A stretch of DNA of 64,000 nucleotides from Rhizobium sp. BK251 (GTDB lineage Bacteria > Pseudomonadota > Alphaproteobacteria > Rhizobiales > Rhizobiaceae). Shown piece after piece: positions 38,098 to 47,403 of the stretch; the stretch's first letter is position 1, and each line of letters opens with the position of its first letter. The notes under the pieces were generated by a model. It saw nothing but the letters and a program-made list of their open reading frames with translations. It did not search any database and was not told the DNA's origin. The position numbers were made by a program, and so were the translations under genes. The stretch is from the NCBI RefSeq assembly GCF_004345245.1, contig NZ_SLUQ01000004.1:1-64000 (forward strand), written 5' to 3'.

Positions 38098-38535
38098 ATG
38101 CCCGAGAAAAAGCGTGACGAAATGCCCCGAGACGAAGAGATGGGAGACGAAGAGATGGCGCGTCTTCGCGCCGCGCTGAAGGAGGCAACCGCGCCGGCGC
38201 GCGACGCGATCGATCGCCGGGCCTACGAGGCGGGCCGCGCCGTCCAGCACGAGGCGAGCTGCCGCCGCGCCGCCACCCTTGCCCTCTTGCCGCTCATTGC
38301 CTGCCGCCGCCGCGCCTGCCGGCGCAGGCGCCGCTGCAGCGGTCCCATGGTGGCGTCGGCCCGGCAGAAGGGCGCCGTCGCCGCCCAGCGGGCGCTCGGC
38401 CTTTCGGGTGCCGCCGTCGCCGACCTGCCGCTCTGCGCGGCAAGCTGCTGGGAAGACCTCTTCGAACGCTTCCGCTCGGCGCTTGCCAGCCTCAGCCGGC
38501 GCCCGGCCGAACTTGCGGACAGGACCGGGCCTTGA
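38098..38535 (+). CDS. Small Arg/Cys-rich hypothetical protein
   Basis: The 145-residue product starts at ATG 38098 with an excellent site (GAAGGAG, four bases before). It opens acidic (MPEKKRDEMPRDEEMGDEEM), continues as an amphipathic helix, then has a very basic Cys-bearing patch (ACRRRACRRRRRC, about residues 69-81) and an Ala-rich helical end with two more cysteines. I recognise no domain. The strong binding site supports it as real; the composition could also reflect GC-rich non-coding sequence. It is convergent with the homocysteine-methyltransferase-like gene. Confidence 0.45.
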   Translation: MPEKKRDEMPRDEEMGDEEMARLRAALKEATAPARDAIDRRAYEAGRAVQHEASCRRAATLALLPLIACRRRACRRRRRCSGPMVASARQKGAVAAQRALGLSGAAVADLPLCAASCWEDLFERFRSALASLSRRPAELADRTGP

Positions 38536-38565
38536 CCTGCGGCGAACATGCGTCTTGCCCTCGGT

Positions 38566-39531
38566 TCAAGAGGCGACCAGCGAGGCCTTCAGCCGGCCTG
38601 CCAGAGCGCGCATGTGCATGTCGTTGGTGCCGCAGCAGCCGCCGAGGATCTTCATGCCCCGCCGGTGCAGGCCGACCATCATCTCGGCGAATTCGCCGGG
38701 ATCGCTGCCGTCGGCGTGGTCGAGCCCTTCCAGCTCCTCCGGCGTCAGGCTGGAGGCATTGGCCTGCAGGCCGAATATCCGGTCCGTCGCCGGCCACGGC
38801 TCCTTCGATGCCGCCGTCTCGAAATGCGAGGGATGGACGCAGCCGCCCATGTAGTAGAGCGGCGGGCGGCCGGCCGCGGCGTCGATGCGGGCCACCGCAT
38901 CCGCAAGCGCCGTGCCGTCAGGAAGACGGCCGGCCGCATCGATGACCGGCGCCAGGATATAGGGCAGCCCGGTTTCGGCAAACACCCGGGAGACGCCGAC
39001 GAGTTCCTCGACATCGGGGAAGGTCGGCGCGTAGAGGAGGTCGGCACCGGCGCCGGCGAGCGCATGGACCTGGTCGCGGACATAGTCTTCCGCCTCGTCC
39101 GCGTCCGGCGCGCCGTCCGGGCTGTAGCCGTCGACCCGGGGCCCGACGACGCCGGCGATGAAGACGGTGCCCTCGAGCCCGAGCTCGCGGCGCAGGTCCT
39201 GCAGGAGTGCCACCGATTCGGCATTCGCCCGGTGAAGGTCGCTCGGCGCGGTGTAGCCGAGCCGGAAGAGGCAATCGCGGTGCGCCCGCCAGGTCGGCGT
39301 GCCGACCTGCATCGGCAGGTCATAGGCGGCGGCGACCTCGAGATAGCTGCGGTAGATCGCCGACAGCGCCTTGCGCCCGGCATCGCTGAAGAGATGCACG
39401 AAGGCGGCACTTTCGGGGGTGGGCAGGCCGTAGTCGTAGACGAGCCTGGTGACGACGGCCCCTTCGGTCAGGAATGCGGGAGAGCTGTTCAGGCGCTCCA
39501 CATAGGTCATGGCGGATGTTTTCTTGGTCAT
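38566..39531 (-). CDS. Homocysteine S-methyltransferase-family protein
   Basis: The 321-residue protein has the zinc-binding cysteines of the Pfam S-methyl_trans family: a first one in MGGCVHPSHFE (about 225-235) and the pair in KILGGCCGTNDMHMRAL near the C terminus. Known members move a methyl group from S-methylmethionine, betaine or similar donors to homocysteine, making methionine. The donor cannot be told from sequence, and some rhizobial members act in betaine or dimethylsulfoniopropionate metabolism. CAAGAGATC precedes ATG 39531. It is divergent from the CHASE2 cyclase gene. Confidence 0.87.
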   Translation of the reverse strand: MTKKTSAMTYVERLNSSPAFLTEGAVVTRLVYDYGLPTPESAAFVHLFSDAGRKALSAIYRSYLEVAAAYDLPMQVGTPTWRAHRDCLFRLGYTAPSDLHRANAESVALLQDLRRELGLEGTVFIAGVVGPRVDGYSPDGAPDADEAEDYVRDQVHALAGAGADLLYAPTFPDVEELVGVSRVFAETGLPYILAPVIDAAGRLPDGTALADAVARIDAAAGRPPLYYMGGCVHPSHFETAASKEPWPATDRIFGLQANASSLTPEELEGLDHADGSDPGEFAEMMVGLHRRGMKILGGCCGTNDMHMRALAGRLKASLVAS

Positions 39532-39747
39532 GATCTCTTGATGCCGGCGCAGTGTTAACCTGCGATTTGGTCCGAAGCTGAAGCTGTGTCATTTGTCATA
39601 CAGAGTGACATCGGATCCGGCACGATACCACGCGGCATCATCCGCACGATTGAATAGCCCCGGCACAAAAAGCAGCATATCCTGCGCGGCATCCGAGGCG
39701 GCCATGCGTCGCAAGCCTCTCGTCACGAAGGGACCGGCACCGCACTC

Positions 39748-41919
39748 ATGACACGCGCGCAGCAGGTTGGCGTCATCATCGGTCTCGCGGTCGTCGCGGC
39801 GCTGACCCTCCTGCGCGCCAGCGACCCGCCGCTCCTGAGGCAGGCCCGCGACGTCACCTTCGACGAGTACCAGCGCATCGCGCCGAGGGCCTACGAGAAC
39901 ATGCCGGTGCGGGTCGTCGATATCGACGAGGCCTCGCTCAGGGAATTCGGCCAGTGGCCATGGCCGCGCAACCGCATCGCCGAACTCGTCGAGCGGCTTT
40001 CCGCCATGGGCGCCTCGGCCATCGCCTTCGACATCCTCTTCGCCGAGCCTGACCGGCTTTCGCCCCGCAACGTCGTCAAGGAAATCGAGGGCTTCGACAG
40101 TGCCCTCATCGAAAAACTGCCTGACAATGACGAGATCCTGGCGCAGGCGATTGCCGGAAAGCCCGTCGTCCTCGGCTTCGGACTGTCGAACGAGGGAAAT
40201 TATCGCCCACCCGTCATGGCCGGCTTCGCCTTTACCGGGGAGAGCCCCGTCAACGCGCCGCCGCATATTGCCGCCGCCACGCCGCTGCGCCCGCAGCTCG
40301 AGGCCAATGCCTCCGGGCTCGGCCATATCAGCCTCAATCCCGGCAGCTCCTCGGCGGTCGTGCGCGCCGTTCCGCTTTTCCTGACCGACGGCGAGCAGCT
40401 CTACCCCAATCTCGCCATGGAGGCCCTGCGCGTCGCCCAGGGCGCCTCGACCTATGTCATCGCCGGAGCACCCGATGCCCCCGACATCATGACCCTGGTC
40501 AAGAACGGCGAGTTCGTCGCACCGGTCACCGCAACCGGCGAACTCTGGCTCTACGTGACGCCAGACATGGCTGCGCGATACGTTTCCGCCGGCAAGATCC
40601 TCGCGCCGGATGGCCCTTCTCCCGAGGTGGCGGCAGCAATAGAGGGCAGCATCGTCTTCGTCGGCACCTCCGCCGCCGGCCTCCAGGACATCCGCGTCAC
40701 CGCGCTTGGCCAGAATGTCCCCGGCGTCTCGCTGCATGCGCAGATCGTCGAGCAGATCCTGTCCGGCCGCTTCCTCTCCCGGCCGGACTGGGCTGATGGC
40801 GTTGAGATCCTCTCCATCGCCGTTGCCGGTACCCTCCTCGTCCTGGTGACGACCTTCGTCAGCCCGGCCGTCGCCCTCGCCTTCGGTCTCATGATCACCG
40901 CGCTGGCGCTGGTTGCTTCCTGGCTCGCCTTCTATCTGGCGGGCATGCTCTTCGATCCCCTGGCCCCCATCGTCAGCGGATCGATCACCCACTTCGTCGT
41001 GACCGCCTTCCGCTTCCTGGTGACGGACCGCGAGCGCCGCGAGGTCAGGCGCGCCTTCGGCCACTATCTTTCGCCGTCATTGCTCTACCGCATCGAGCAC
41101 ACGCGCGACGCCCTCAGGCTCGGGGGCGACGACCGCGAGCTGACGGTCATGTTCGTCGACGTCAGGAACTTCACCGAGATCAGCGAGCGGCTGACGCCCA
41201 CCGAGGTCGTCGGTTTCCTCAATACGCTCCTCGACGCGCTGAGCCGCCACGTCCTTTCCAACGAGGGCACGCTGGACAAGTTCATCGGCGATTCGATCAT
41301 GGCGTTCTGGAACGCTCCCGTTGATGTGGCCGATCACGCCAAGAAGTCGGCCCGCACCGCCCTTGCAATGCGCGAGACGCTCACGCAGCTCAACGCCGAC
41401 AATGCCTTCGGCTTCGGCGAGGCGCAGAAGGTCGGCATCGGCGTCGGCTTCCATACGGGCATTGCCTGTGTGGGCAACATGGGCGCCGAGGCCCGCTTCA
41501 ACTACTCGGCCATCGGAGATGCGGTGAATGTCGCCGCGCGGATCGAGTCCTCGTGCAAGGACGTCGGATTCGACATTCTTGTGTCCGAGGACACGGCGCA
41601 GCTGCTTTCGGGATTTGCGTTGCTTGAGGCAGGGATGCTTCCGCTCAAAGGCAAGAGCACCCGCACCCGCCTTTTTGTGGTCGTCGGTGACGAGCAGGTT
41701 GCGGCCTCGCCCGAATTCGCCGAGCTGCAGGAAATCCACGGGCGGCTCGTCGAAGCCCTCGGCTCCCGTTCACCCGCAACGCGCCGGCTCCTCAATGCCG
41801 CAAGGTTGCGCGCGCCGATGATTGCTGCCGGCCTGCTGGAATTCTACGAGCGGATCTCGCGGCGCTCCCACCACTTCCGCGAGGAGGCGACGGGGAAGAG
41901 CGAGGATGTCGCCGGCTGA
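39748..41919 (+). CDS. CHASE2-domain membrane adenylate/guanylate cyclase
   Basis: The 723-residue protein has an N-terminal transmembrane helix, an extracytoplasmic CHASE2 sensor (about 35-340; VRVVDIDEASLREFGQWPWP is its signature), three closely spaced transmembrane helices (about 350-425) and a cytoplasmic class III cyclase domain (about 450-640). Metal ligands and transition-state residues are present in VMFVDVRNFTEIS, LDKFIGDSIMAFW and AIGDAVNVAARIE. It should sense an extracellular cue and make cAMP or cGMP. It is convergent with a FecR-domain gene (44-base gap), a pairing also seen with CHASE2 proteins elsewhere. Confidence 0.93.
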   Translation: MTRAQQVGVIIGLAVVAALTLLRASDPPLLRQARDVTFDEYQRIAPRAYENMPVRVVDIDEASLREFGQWPWPRNRIAELVERLSAMGASAIAFDILFAEPDRLSPRNVVKEIEGFDSALIEKLPDNDEILAQAIAGKPVVLGFGLSNEGNYRPPVMAGFAFTGESPVNAPPHIAAATPLRPQLEANASGLGHISLNPGSSSAVVRAVPLFLTDGEQLYPNLAMEALRVAQGASTYVIAGAPDAPDIMTLVKNGEFVAPVTATGELWLYVTPDMAARYVSAGKILAPDGPSPEVAAAIEGSIVFVGTSAAGLQDIRVTALGQNVPGVSLHAQIVEQILSGRFLSRPDWADGVEILSIAVAGTLLVLVTTFVSPAVALAFGLMITALALVASWLAFYLAGMLFDPLAPIVSGSITHFVVTAFRFLVTDRERREVRRAFGHYLSPSLLYRIEHTRDALRLGGDDRELTVMFVDVRNFTEISERLTPTEVVGFLNTLLDALSRHVLSNEGTLDKFIGDSIMAFWNAPVDVADHAKKSARTALAMRETLTQLNADNAFGFGEAQKVGIGVGFHTGIACVGNMGAEARFNYSAIGDAVNVAARIESSCKDVGFDILVSEDTAQLLSGFALLEAGMLPLKGKSTRTRLFVVVGDEQVAASPEFAELQEIHGRLVEALGSRSPATRRLLNAARLRAPMIAAGLLEFYERISRRSHHFREEATGKSEDVAG

Positions 41920-41963
41920 TGCGCCAGGATCTCCGCAGTCGGGGCATGGCCCTCTTTGCCACG

Positions 41964-42968
41964 CTAATCTCTAGTGCGGTCCCATCCGCCGTCGCGATGA
42001 CGGTCTCTGCCGGACCAGCCATCGCGGTTCCGGTCTCGGTCGCGGTCGCCCTTATGGTGATGGCCATGCCAGCCGCCCCAGTCCTTCCCGGGCTTGTGGG
42101 GCTTATGCGGCTTTTCGGGCTCGCTCGGCGGATCAGGATCGTCCGGCGGATTGGGCGGAGACGGCCGGTCAGGTACGCTCGGCGCCTCCCGGGGAGCCGG
42201 GGCGCTCGGTGCCGGATCGCTTCGCTGCGGCGCTGCCCTTTGCGGCTGCTCGGTTGGGTCGCCGTTGTTGTCCTGCCGGTCCTGGAACGCCGTGTCGAGG
42301 CCGCAGCCGCCACCGCCGACCACACCCATTCCAAGCGAGAGCGGCTGGCTTCCCGAGAGGAAGGGCAGCGCCCTGGGTTCTCCGAGCGTTCGCAAGACGC
42401 CGCGATTCACCCGCTTCGCATCGGTCATTGCACCACCTGGCGTTGCCACCACGCAGTCGCAGCGCCGTGTCAGCTGACGGCAGCCACCCGGACCGCAGAA
42501 TTGCGCCTGTCCGTTGAGCAGCACGACCGCAGTCGTCCCGTTGGCGCCGACATAGAAGTCGAAGGCCGTGCCGCGCACCCCGATCGTGCCTGCAGGCGTC
42601 AGTATCTTGTAGGCCGAGGATTTCGAGTTGCCGCTGACCCAGCGGAATGTTCCCTTGGCGGCCTTGACGGTGAGTTGCTTCAGCTGGTTGGAATCGTCGT
42701 AGACGAACTTGTCTATGACGACCGAGGAGCCCCACCCCACCGCGAGCTTCGTGCCATCGCGAAAGACGAACTGCCCCAGCCCGGATTTCGATGTCCGGAT
42801 CTGCTCGTCCCGATGAACCGGGCCATTGACGACGATAGGCCCGCTCTGGCCCGTGACGTCTGTCTTGATACGCACAGCCTCACCGACCGCCTGGGCGGCC
42901 GGAACAGGTTCTTGACTATAGAAAACGGCAATGAGCGCGACGAATGCGACAATACGCAGGCGATGCAT
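41964..42968 (-). CDS. FecR-domain exported protein with Pro-rich and His/Arg/Asp-rich tail
   Basis: The 334-residue protein has a signal peptide (residues 1-26, ending PAAQA), a FecR-type beta domain (about 55-165; GTKLAVGWGSSVVIDKFVYD and TPAGTIGVRGTAFDFYVG) and a low-complexity tail. The tail begins Pro-rich (PPNPPDDPDPPSEPEKPHK) and ends in a block of His, Arg, Asp and Gly (HGHHHKGDRDRD). FecR domains without a TonB partner occur in cell-surface proteins; the tail could bind metal or polyanions, which is inference. It faces the CHASE2 cyclase gene. Confidence 0.85.
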   Translation of the reverse strand: MHRLRIVAFVALIAVFYSQEPVPAAQAVGEAVRIKTDVTGQSGPIVVNGPVHRDEQIRTSKSGLGQFVFRDGTKLAVGWGSSVVIDKFVYDDSNQLKQLTVKAAKGTFRWVSGNSKSSAYKILTPAGTIGVRGTAFDFYVGANGTTAVVLLNGQAQFCGPGGCRQLTRRCDCVVATPGGAMTDAKRVNRGVLRTLGEPRALPFLSGSQPLSLGMGVVGGGGCGLDTAFQDRQDNNGDPTEQPQRAAPQRSDPAPSAPAPREAPSVPDRPSPPNPPDDPDPPSEPEKPHKPHKPGKDWGGWHGHHHKGDRDRDRNRDGWSGRDRHRDGGWDRTRD

Positions 42969-43177
42969 CGCAGACCCCTCATAAATTAACGGATGCTAAC
43001 ATATGAAAAGGAAGGCTGTCCCATCATCATTTGAGGCTACTGCATACACTTTTCGCAGGATGCCCAAGGCAGGCGCAAAGCGCCGAAGCCGGGCTGAAAG
43101 CCCGGACACTATCCGTTGTGATTATGCGGATCCGAAGGCCTCTGGCTTGGCGGCTGCGACCAGGGACGGGCGGGCGT

Positions 43178-45055
43178 TTAGACGTCCGCGACCTTTTCCG
43201 CCGCAGCGGTGGCCGCAATCGCCTCGACCATCTTCTTGAAACGCGGGTAGTTGCGGATCGGATCGAGGTCCGAATCGTGCTGGAACCACAGGATCTGGTA
43301 GCGGGAGCTGAAAGGCATCAGCGCCTCGAGAGTGTCCAGTGCCTCGTTGTGATCGCCCAGCAACGAATAGACGCAGGCCGTGTTGTAGCGGGCGACGATG
43401 TCGTCCGGCTGGATCGCGAGCGCCCGCGCCGCCCATTTGCGCGCCCGGTCGGCGTCACCGAGGTGGGCGAGTGCCAACGCACCACGATGCGCCGGCCCGG
43501 AATTCTCGGGATTGAGGTTGAGTGCCCGCTCCGCCCGTTCGATACCGATGCGCGCCCAATGCTCGAGGTCAGCCGTCCTGCCGAGCGCACGCGATGAACT
43601 CATGATGTGGATTGGCGAGAGATAGTCGTCCGGCCTGAGCTCGGCAGCGCGCTTGAAATAAACGATAGCGCCCTCGTAGTTTCCCTGCATGAAGAGGAAC
43701 CGGCCATAGTGGAAGTTCGCCTCGTAGAGGTCGGGGTCGAGCGCAAGCGCCTGCTCCAGCTCCATGGCCGCTTCCGCGTCGTGTCCGTCCTGGTGCAAAG
43801 CGAGCCCCCGCGAGGCATGCGCCTCCGCGAGGTTCGGATCGAGTGCGATTGCCTTGGCGCTGGCGACCAGGATGCTTTCGACCGAAAACTCGTCAGGGTG
43901 CCAGTCGCGCAAGGCGGATTCGCAATCGGCAATGCCGGCATAGGCACGCGCATAGCTGGGATCGAGTTCCACGGCCTTTGAAAACATCCGCCTCGCAAGA
44001 AGCATGTAGGGCCGGGTCCAGGAATGCAGGAACTGCCGGCCACGAAGATAATAGGTATAGGCTTCGACATTCGTGGTCGGGTCGCTCTCGATTGCCTTCT
44101 TCTCTTCCGGCAGGAGCTTGATCTTCAGCTGGTTGACGATTGCGTGCGTGATCTCGTCCTGGATGGCAAAGATGTCGGTCAGGTCGCGATCGTAGCGGTC
44201 GGCCCAGAGGTGGCCGCCGTTCTTCGCGTCGATCAGCTGGCCCGTGATACGGACACGCTCGCCCACCTTGCGCACGCTGCCTTCGAGGATGAAGTTGACC
44301 CCGAGTTCCTGAGCGACCTGCTTCACCTTGACCGAGTGGCCCTTGTAGGTGAACACCGTGTTGCGGGCGACGACGTGCAGGCCGGAGATCTTCGAAAGGT
44401 CGGTGATGATGTCCTCGGTGATGCCGTCGGAGAAGTATTCCTGTCCCGGATCGTTGCTCATGTTGGTGAAGGGAAGCACGGCGATCGACTGGCGGCGTGA
44501 CGGGCGCTCGGTCATTGTCTTACCCGCGTCGTCCTTTCCACGCCCGAACGAGATCTCGTAGACCCGGATGCTCTGCTCGATGTTCTTGAGGAAATGCTCG
44601 CCCCGGTCCTCGAATACGAGATCCAGCCGCGAGCCGACATGGTCGCGCACCGAGGCGGAAACCGCGATTCCCCCGGTCTCGGCGATGCCTTCCAGGCGAG
44701 CGGCAACGTTCACGCCATCGCCGAAGATATCGCCATCCTCAACGATCACGTCGCCGAGGTGGATGCCGATGCGCAACTCGACCCGCCTCTCGCGCGCGAC
44801 GTCGACGTTGCGCTGGAGCATGCCCTGCTGGATCGCCGCCGCGCAGGCAACGGCGTTCACGACGCTGGAGAATTCGATCAGCACGCCGTCGCCGGTCAAC
44901 TTGACGATTCGACCCTTATGGTCGCGAACCGTCGGATCCAGGAATTCGGCGCGGTGCTTCTTCACCGCAGCCAAGGTCCCGGCCTCGTCGGCACTCATGA
45001 GACGGCTGTAACCGACGACATCGGCGGCAAGAATGGCAGTCAGTCTGCGTTCCAA
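43178..45055 (-). CDS. Class III adenylate/guanylate cyclase with TolB-like and TPR domains (second copy)
   Basis: The 625-residue protein has the same layout as the product of 13723-15429: cyclase domain (LAADVVGYSRLM, KLTGDGVLIEF, FGDGVNVAARLE), TolB-N/FlgO-like domain (QSIAVLPFTNMSNDPGQEYF), then TPR repeats (about 330-600). All catalytic residues are present. The start is TTG 45055 with GGGGG upstream, a weak start that suggests low expression. Proteins of this kind are abundant in Rhizobiales; inputs are unknown. It marks the right end of the accessory-looking block, next to ubiG. Confidence 0.9.
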   Translation of the reverse strand: MERRLTAILAADVVGYSRLMSADEAGTLAAVKKHRAEFLDPTVRDHKGRIVKLTGDGVLIEFSSVVNAVACAAAIQQGMLQRNVDVARERRVELRIGIHLGDVIVEDGDIFGDGVNVAARLEGIAETGGIAVSASVRDHVGSRLDLVFEDRGEHFLKNIEQSIRVYEISFGRGKDDAGKTMTERPSRRQSIAVLPFTNMSNDPGQEYFSDGITEDIITDLSKISGLHVVARNTVFTYKGHSVKVKQVAQELGVNFILEGSVRKVGERVRITGQLIDAKNGGHLWADRYDRDLTDIFAIQDEITHAIVNQLKIKLLPEEKKAIESDPTTNVEAYTYYLRGRQFLHSWTRPYMLLARRMFSKAVELDPSYARAYAGIADCESALRDWHPDEFSVESILVASAKAIALDPNLAEAHASRGLALHQDGHDAEAAMELEQALALDPDLYEANFHYGRFLFMQGNYEGAIVYFKRAAELRPDDYLSPIHIMSSSRALGRTADLEHWARIGIERAERALNLNPENSGPAHRGALALAHLGDADRARKWAARALAIQPDDIVARYNTACVYSLLGDHNEALDTLEALMPFSSRYQILWFQHDSDLDPIRNYPRFKKMVEAIAATAAAEKVADV

Positions 45056-45319
45056 GCGGCCCCCGGAAAATCACACAATCATACGGATATCTAATTTAAC
45101 TCTTTCTTATCTATATGTCCCGCAAATCCTTCCGCAACCTTGCCACTGGCAAAAAGATAAATGCGGGCGGCGGGGCCGCGGCGAAAAGTAATTTCGCGGG
45201 GCTGCGATCCGGGTACAACACGCGCTCCTGCTGGCGGAGAGTGAGCGAGGTGAAGACAGTGCTTGACTTCGCCCACCGATCGTCCGACTCCAGCGGGCAA
45301 GCAAAGGAGGGAACTTCCC

Positions 45320-46066
45320 ATGAGCGAAGCGTCAAAGAGCACGGTCGACCAGAGTGAAGTCGATCGTTTTTCGGCCATGGCGGCGGAGTGGTGGAACCCG
45401 ACAGGCAAGTTCAAGCCGCTGCACAAATTCAATCCGGTTCGCCTTGCCTTTATCCGCGATCGGGCAGCAGAAAATTTCGGCCGCGATCCGAGGGCTTCGC
45501 GGCCGCTCGAGGGCTTGCGCGTCCTCGATATCGGATGCGGCGGCGGCCTGCTTTCGGAGCCGGTCGCACGGATGGGCGCATCCGTCGTCGGCGCCGACCC
45601 CTCCGAGAAGAATATTGGAATTGCCTCCACCCATGCGCGCCAGACCGGCGTACCCGTCGACTATCGGGCCGTCACCGCCGAGCAACTGGCCGAGGCGGGG
45701 GAGACCTTCGATATCGTGCTCAACATGGAGGTGGTGGAGCATGTCGCCGACGTCGATCTCTTCCTGACGACCTGCGCCAAGATGGTGCGTCCGGGCGGCC
45801 TGATCTTCATTGCGACAATCAATCGCACCATGAAGGCCGCGGCTCTTGCGATCTTCGCGGCCGAGAACATCCTGCGCTGGCTGCCGCGCGGCACGCACCA
45901 ATATGAGAAACTCGTGCGCCCGGAGGAAATCGAAAAGCCGCTCTCCACCGAAGGCCTTGAGGTTACAGACCGGACAGGCGTCTTCTTCAACCCGCTCTTC
46001 AACGAGTGGAACCTGTCGAAAGATATGGACGTAAACTACATGATCGTCGCGAAGCGCCCGGCCTAG
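45320..46066 (+). CDS. ubiG: Ubiquinone biosynthesis O-methyltransferase
   Basis: The enzyme does both O-methylations in ubiquinone synthesis, using SAM, at the inner membrane. The 248 residues have the N-terminal [20 protein letters not shown] segment diagnostic of UbiG, SAM motif [15 protein letters not shown] and the conserved post-I and post-II regions. AAAGGAGGGAACTTCCC precedes ATG 45320 and decides the start against 45263. It resumes the core gene order after the accessory block. Confidence 0.97.
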   Translation: MSEASKSTVDQSEVDRFSAMAAEWWNPTGKFKPLHKFNPVRLAFIRDRAAENFGRDPRASRPLEGLRVLDIGCGGGLLSEPVARMGASVVGADPSEKNIGIASTHARQTGVPVDYRAVTAEQLAEAGETFDIVLNMEVVEHVADVDLFLTTCAKMVRPGGLIFIATINRTMKAAALAIFAAENILRWLPRGTHQYEKLVRPEEIEKPLSTEGLEVTDRTGVFFNPLFNEWNLSKDMDVNYMIVAKRPA

Positions 46067-46118
46067 CCGGCCATCCGCCTCTGATCATTCAGGAGAGCCG
46101 GACGGACGTGTCGCACAA

Positions 46119-46547
46119 CTAGTTCACGTCGTCCGGAAGGATAGGCAACGCCGCGATCTCGATTCCCTCTTCGACGAGCGCCTGCGCCTCGCTCGGCGTT
46201 GCCTGGCCGATGATGCCGCGCGCATCCGCCTCGCCATAGTGGATCTTGCGGGCTTCTTCGGGAAACTGGGTGCCGACATCTTCGGCATTGGCCTTTACGG
46301 CCGCGACGGCTTCCCTCAGCTTCGCCATCGCTTCCTTCTGCACGACATTCATTGCGAGCGTCTTGATCTCCTCCTTCTTGCGCGCCGTGGAAACGGATGG
46401 CGCCATCAGGAGCTTGGAGACGGCAGGGGAATTGCAGACGGGGCAGGTCAGGAAGCCACTTGCCACCTGACGATCAAAGTCCTCGCTGCTCGAGAACCAG
46501 CCCTCGAACTCATGGGTATTGTCACAACTCAGCGAATAACGGATCAA
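46119..46547 (-). CDS. DUF1178 family protein
   Basis: The 142-residue protein begins MIRYSLSCDNTHEFEGWFSS and has three N-terminal cysteines, C8 and C36/C39 in FLTCPVCNSP, that could bind zinc, followed by a helical Lys/Ala/Glu-rich segment and an acidic end. DUF1178 has no established role. It overlaps the carbon-nitrogen hydrolase gene by four bases (46544-46547) and is the last gene of the comF-grxC-hydrolase-DUF1178 series, an order I recall from other Rhizobiales. Confidence 0.9.
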   Translation of the reverse strand: MIRYSLSCDNTHEFEGWFSSSEDFDRQVASGFLTCPVCNSPAVSKLLMAPSVSTARKKEEIKTLAMNVVQKEAMAKLREAVAAVKANAEDVGTQFPEEARKIHYGEADARGIIGQATPSEAQALVEEGIEIAALPILPDDVN

Positions 46548-47401
46548 GGGGCGACACCTCCGGCCGCAGCATCGGAAACCTTCTCGATCGAAAACTCGCG
46601 GCCATTCTTCAGATTGGGAATCTTGTCATGCGCGGCCTTGACGGCCGTGACATCGATATCGGCGAGAATGACGGCCTCGCCGGTGCCGCCTGCAGATGCA
46701 AGTACACGGCCCCAGGGATCGACGATCATCGAGTGACCGAACGTCTCCCGGCCATCCTCGTGCAGCCCGGCCTGCGCTGCGGCGATGACGAACACGCCGT
46801 TCTCGATTGCGCGGGCACGCAGCAGGATTTCCCAGTGGGCCTCGCCCGTCTGCCGGGTGAAGGCAGCCGGCACGGTCATCACCTCGGCGCCGGCAATCGC
46901 CTGGGCACGGAAGAGCGCCGGGAAACGCACATCGTAGCAGATGGTGAAGCCCATTTCGGCGAAGGGGAGCGAAACGACCCGCGCCTCGTTGCCGGGGCGG
47001 TAGACGGCGCTTTCACGCCAGCTTTCGCCATTGTCGAGATCGACATCGAACATGTGGATCTTGTCATAGCGAGAGACGATCTTGCCATCAGGACCAAAGA
47101 GGAAACCGCGGTTTGCGATCTTGCCGTCGTCAAGCGCGATCGCCGTCGAGCCGATATGCAAGTGGATGCCAAGCTCGGACGCGAGTTCGGAGGCGGTCTT
47201 GACGATGATGTCGCCTGCCTCGTCCTTGAGGACGGCGCGCATGCCGGTGCGGTTCTTCTGTATCGCGCCGGTCATCTCCGGCGTCTGCACGTAGACGGCG
47301 CCCTCAGACGCAGCGTGCCGGACAAGGCGGGCCATATCGGCCGCGTTCCTGACGGGATCGACGGTGGAGCACATCTGGACTGCTGCAGCCCTGAAGGCCA
47401 T
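46544..47401 (-). CDS. Carbon-nitrogen hydrolase (nitrilase family, Nit-type)
   Basis: The 285-residue enzyme has the Glu-Lys-Cys triad of the nitrilase superfamily: Glu in VQTPEMTG, Lys in YDKIHMFDVD and Cys in TICYDVRFPALFR. It resembles Nit1/NIT2 amidases that clear deaminated glutathione or omega-amides, not true nitrilases; placing it beside a glutaredoxin gene fits glutathione repair. It lies two bases after the grxC stop and overlaps the DUF1178 gene, so the three are co-translated. Confidence 0.93.
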   Translation of the reverse strand: MAFRAAAVQMCSTVDPVRNAADMARLVRHAASEGAVYVQTPEMTGAIQKNRTGMRAVLKDEAGDIIVKTASELASELGIHLHIGSTAIALDDGKIANRGFLFGPDGKIVSRYDKIHMFDVDLDNGESWRESAVYRPGNEARVVSLPFAEMGFTICYDVRFPALFRAQAIAGAEVMTVPAAFTRQTGEAHWEILLRARAIENGVFVIAAAQAGLHEDGRETFGHSMIVDPWGRVLASAGGTGEAVILADIDVTAVKAAHDKIPNLKNGREFSIEKVSDAAAGGVAP

Positions 47402-47403
47402 CG

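Noticed and set aside
37621..38250. 209-codon open frame on the minus strand
   Set aside because: It covers the inverted repeat and GC-rich spacer, has no ribosome binding site, and conflicts with the well-supported start at 38098.
43088..43105. Small hairpin CCGGGCT/AGCCCGG after the second cyclase gene
   Set aside because: Only a seven-pair stem with no T run; too weak to call as a terminator.
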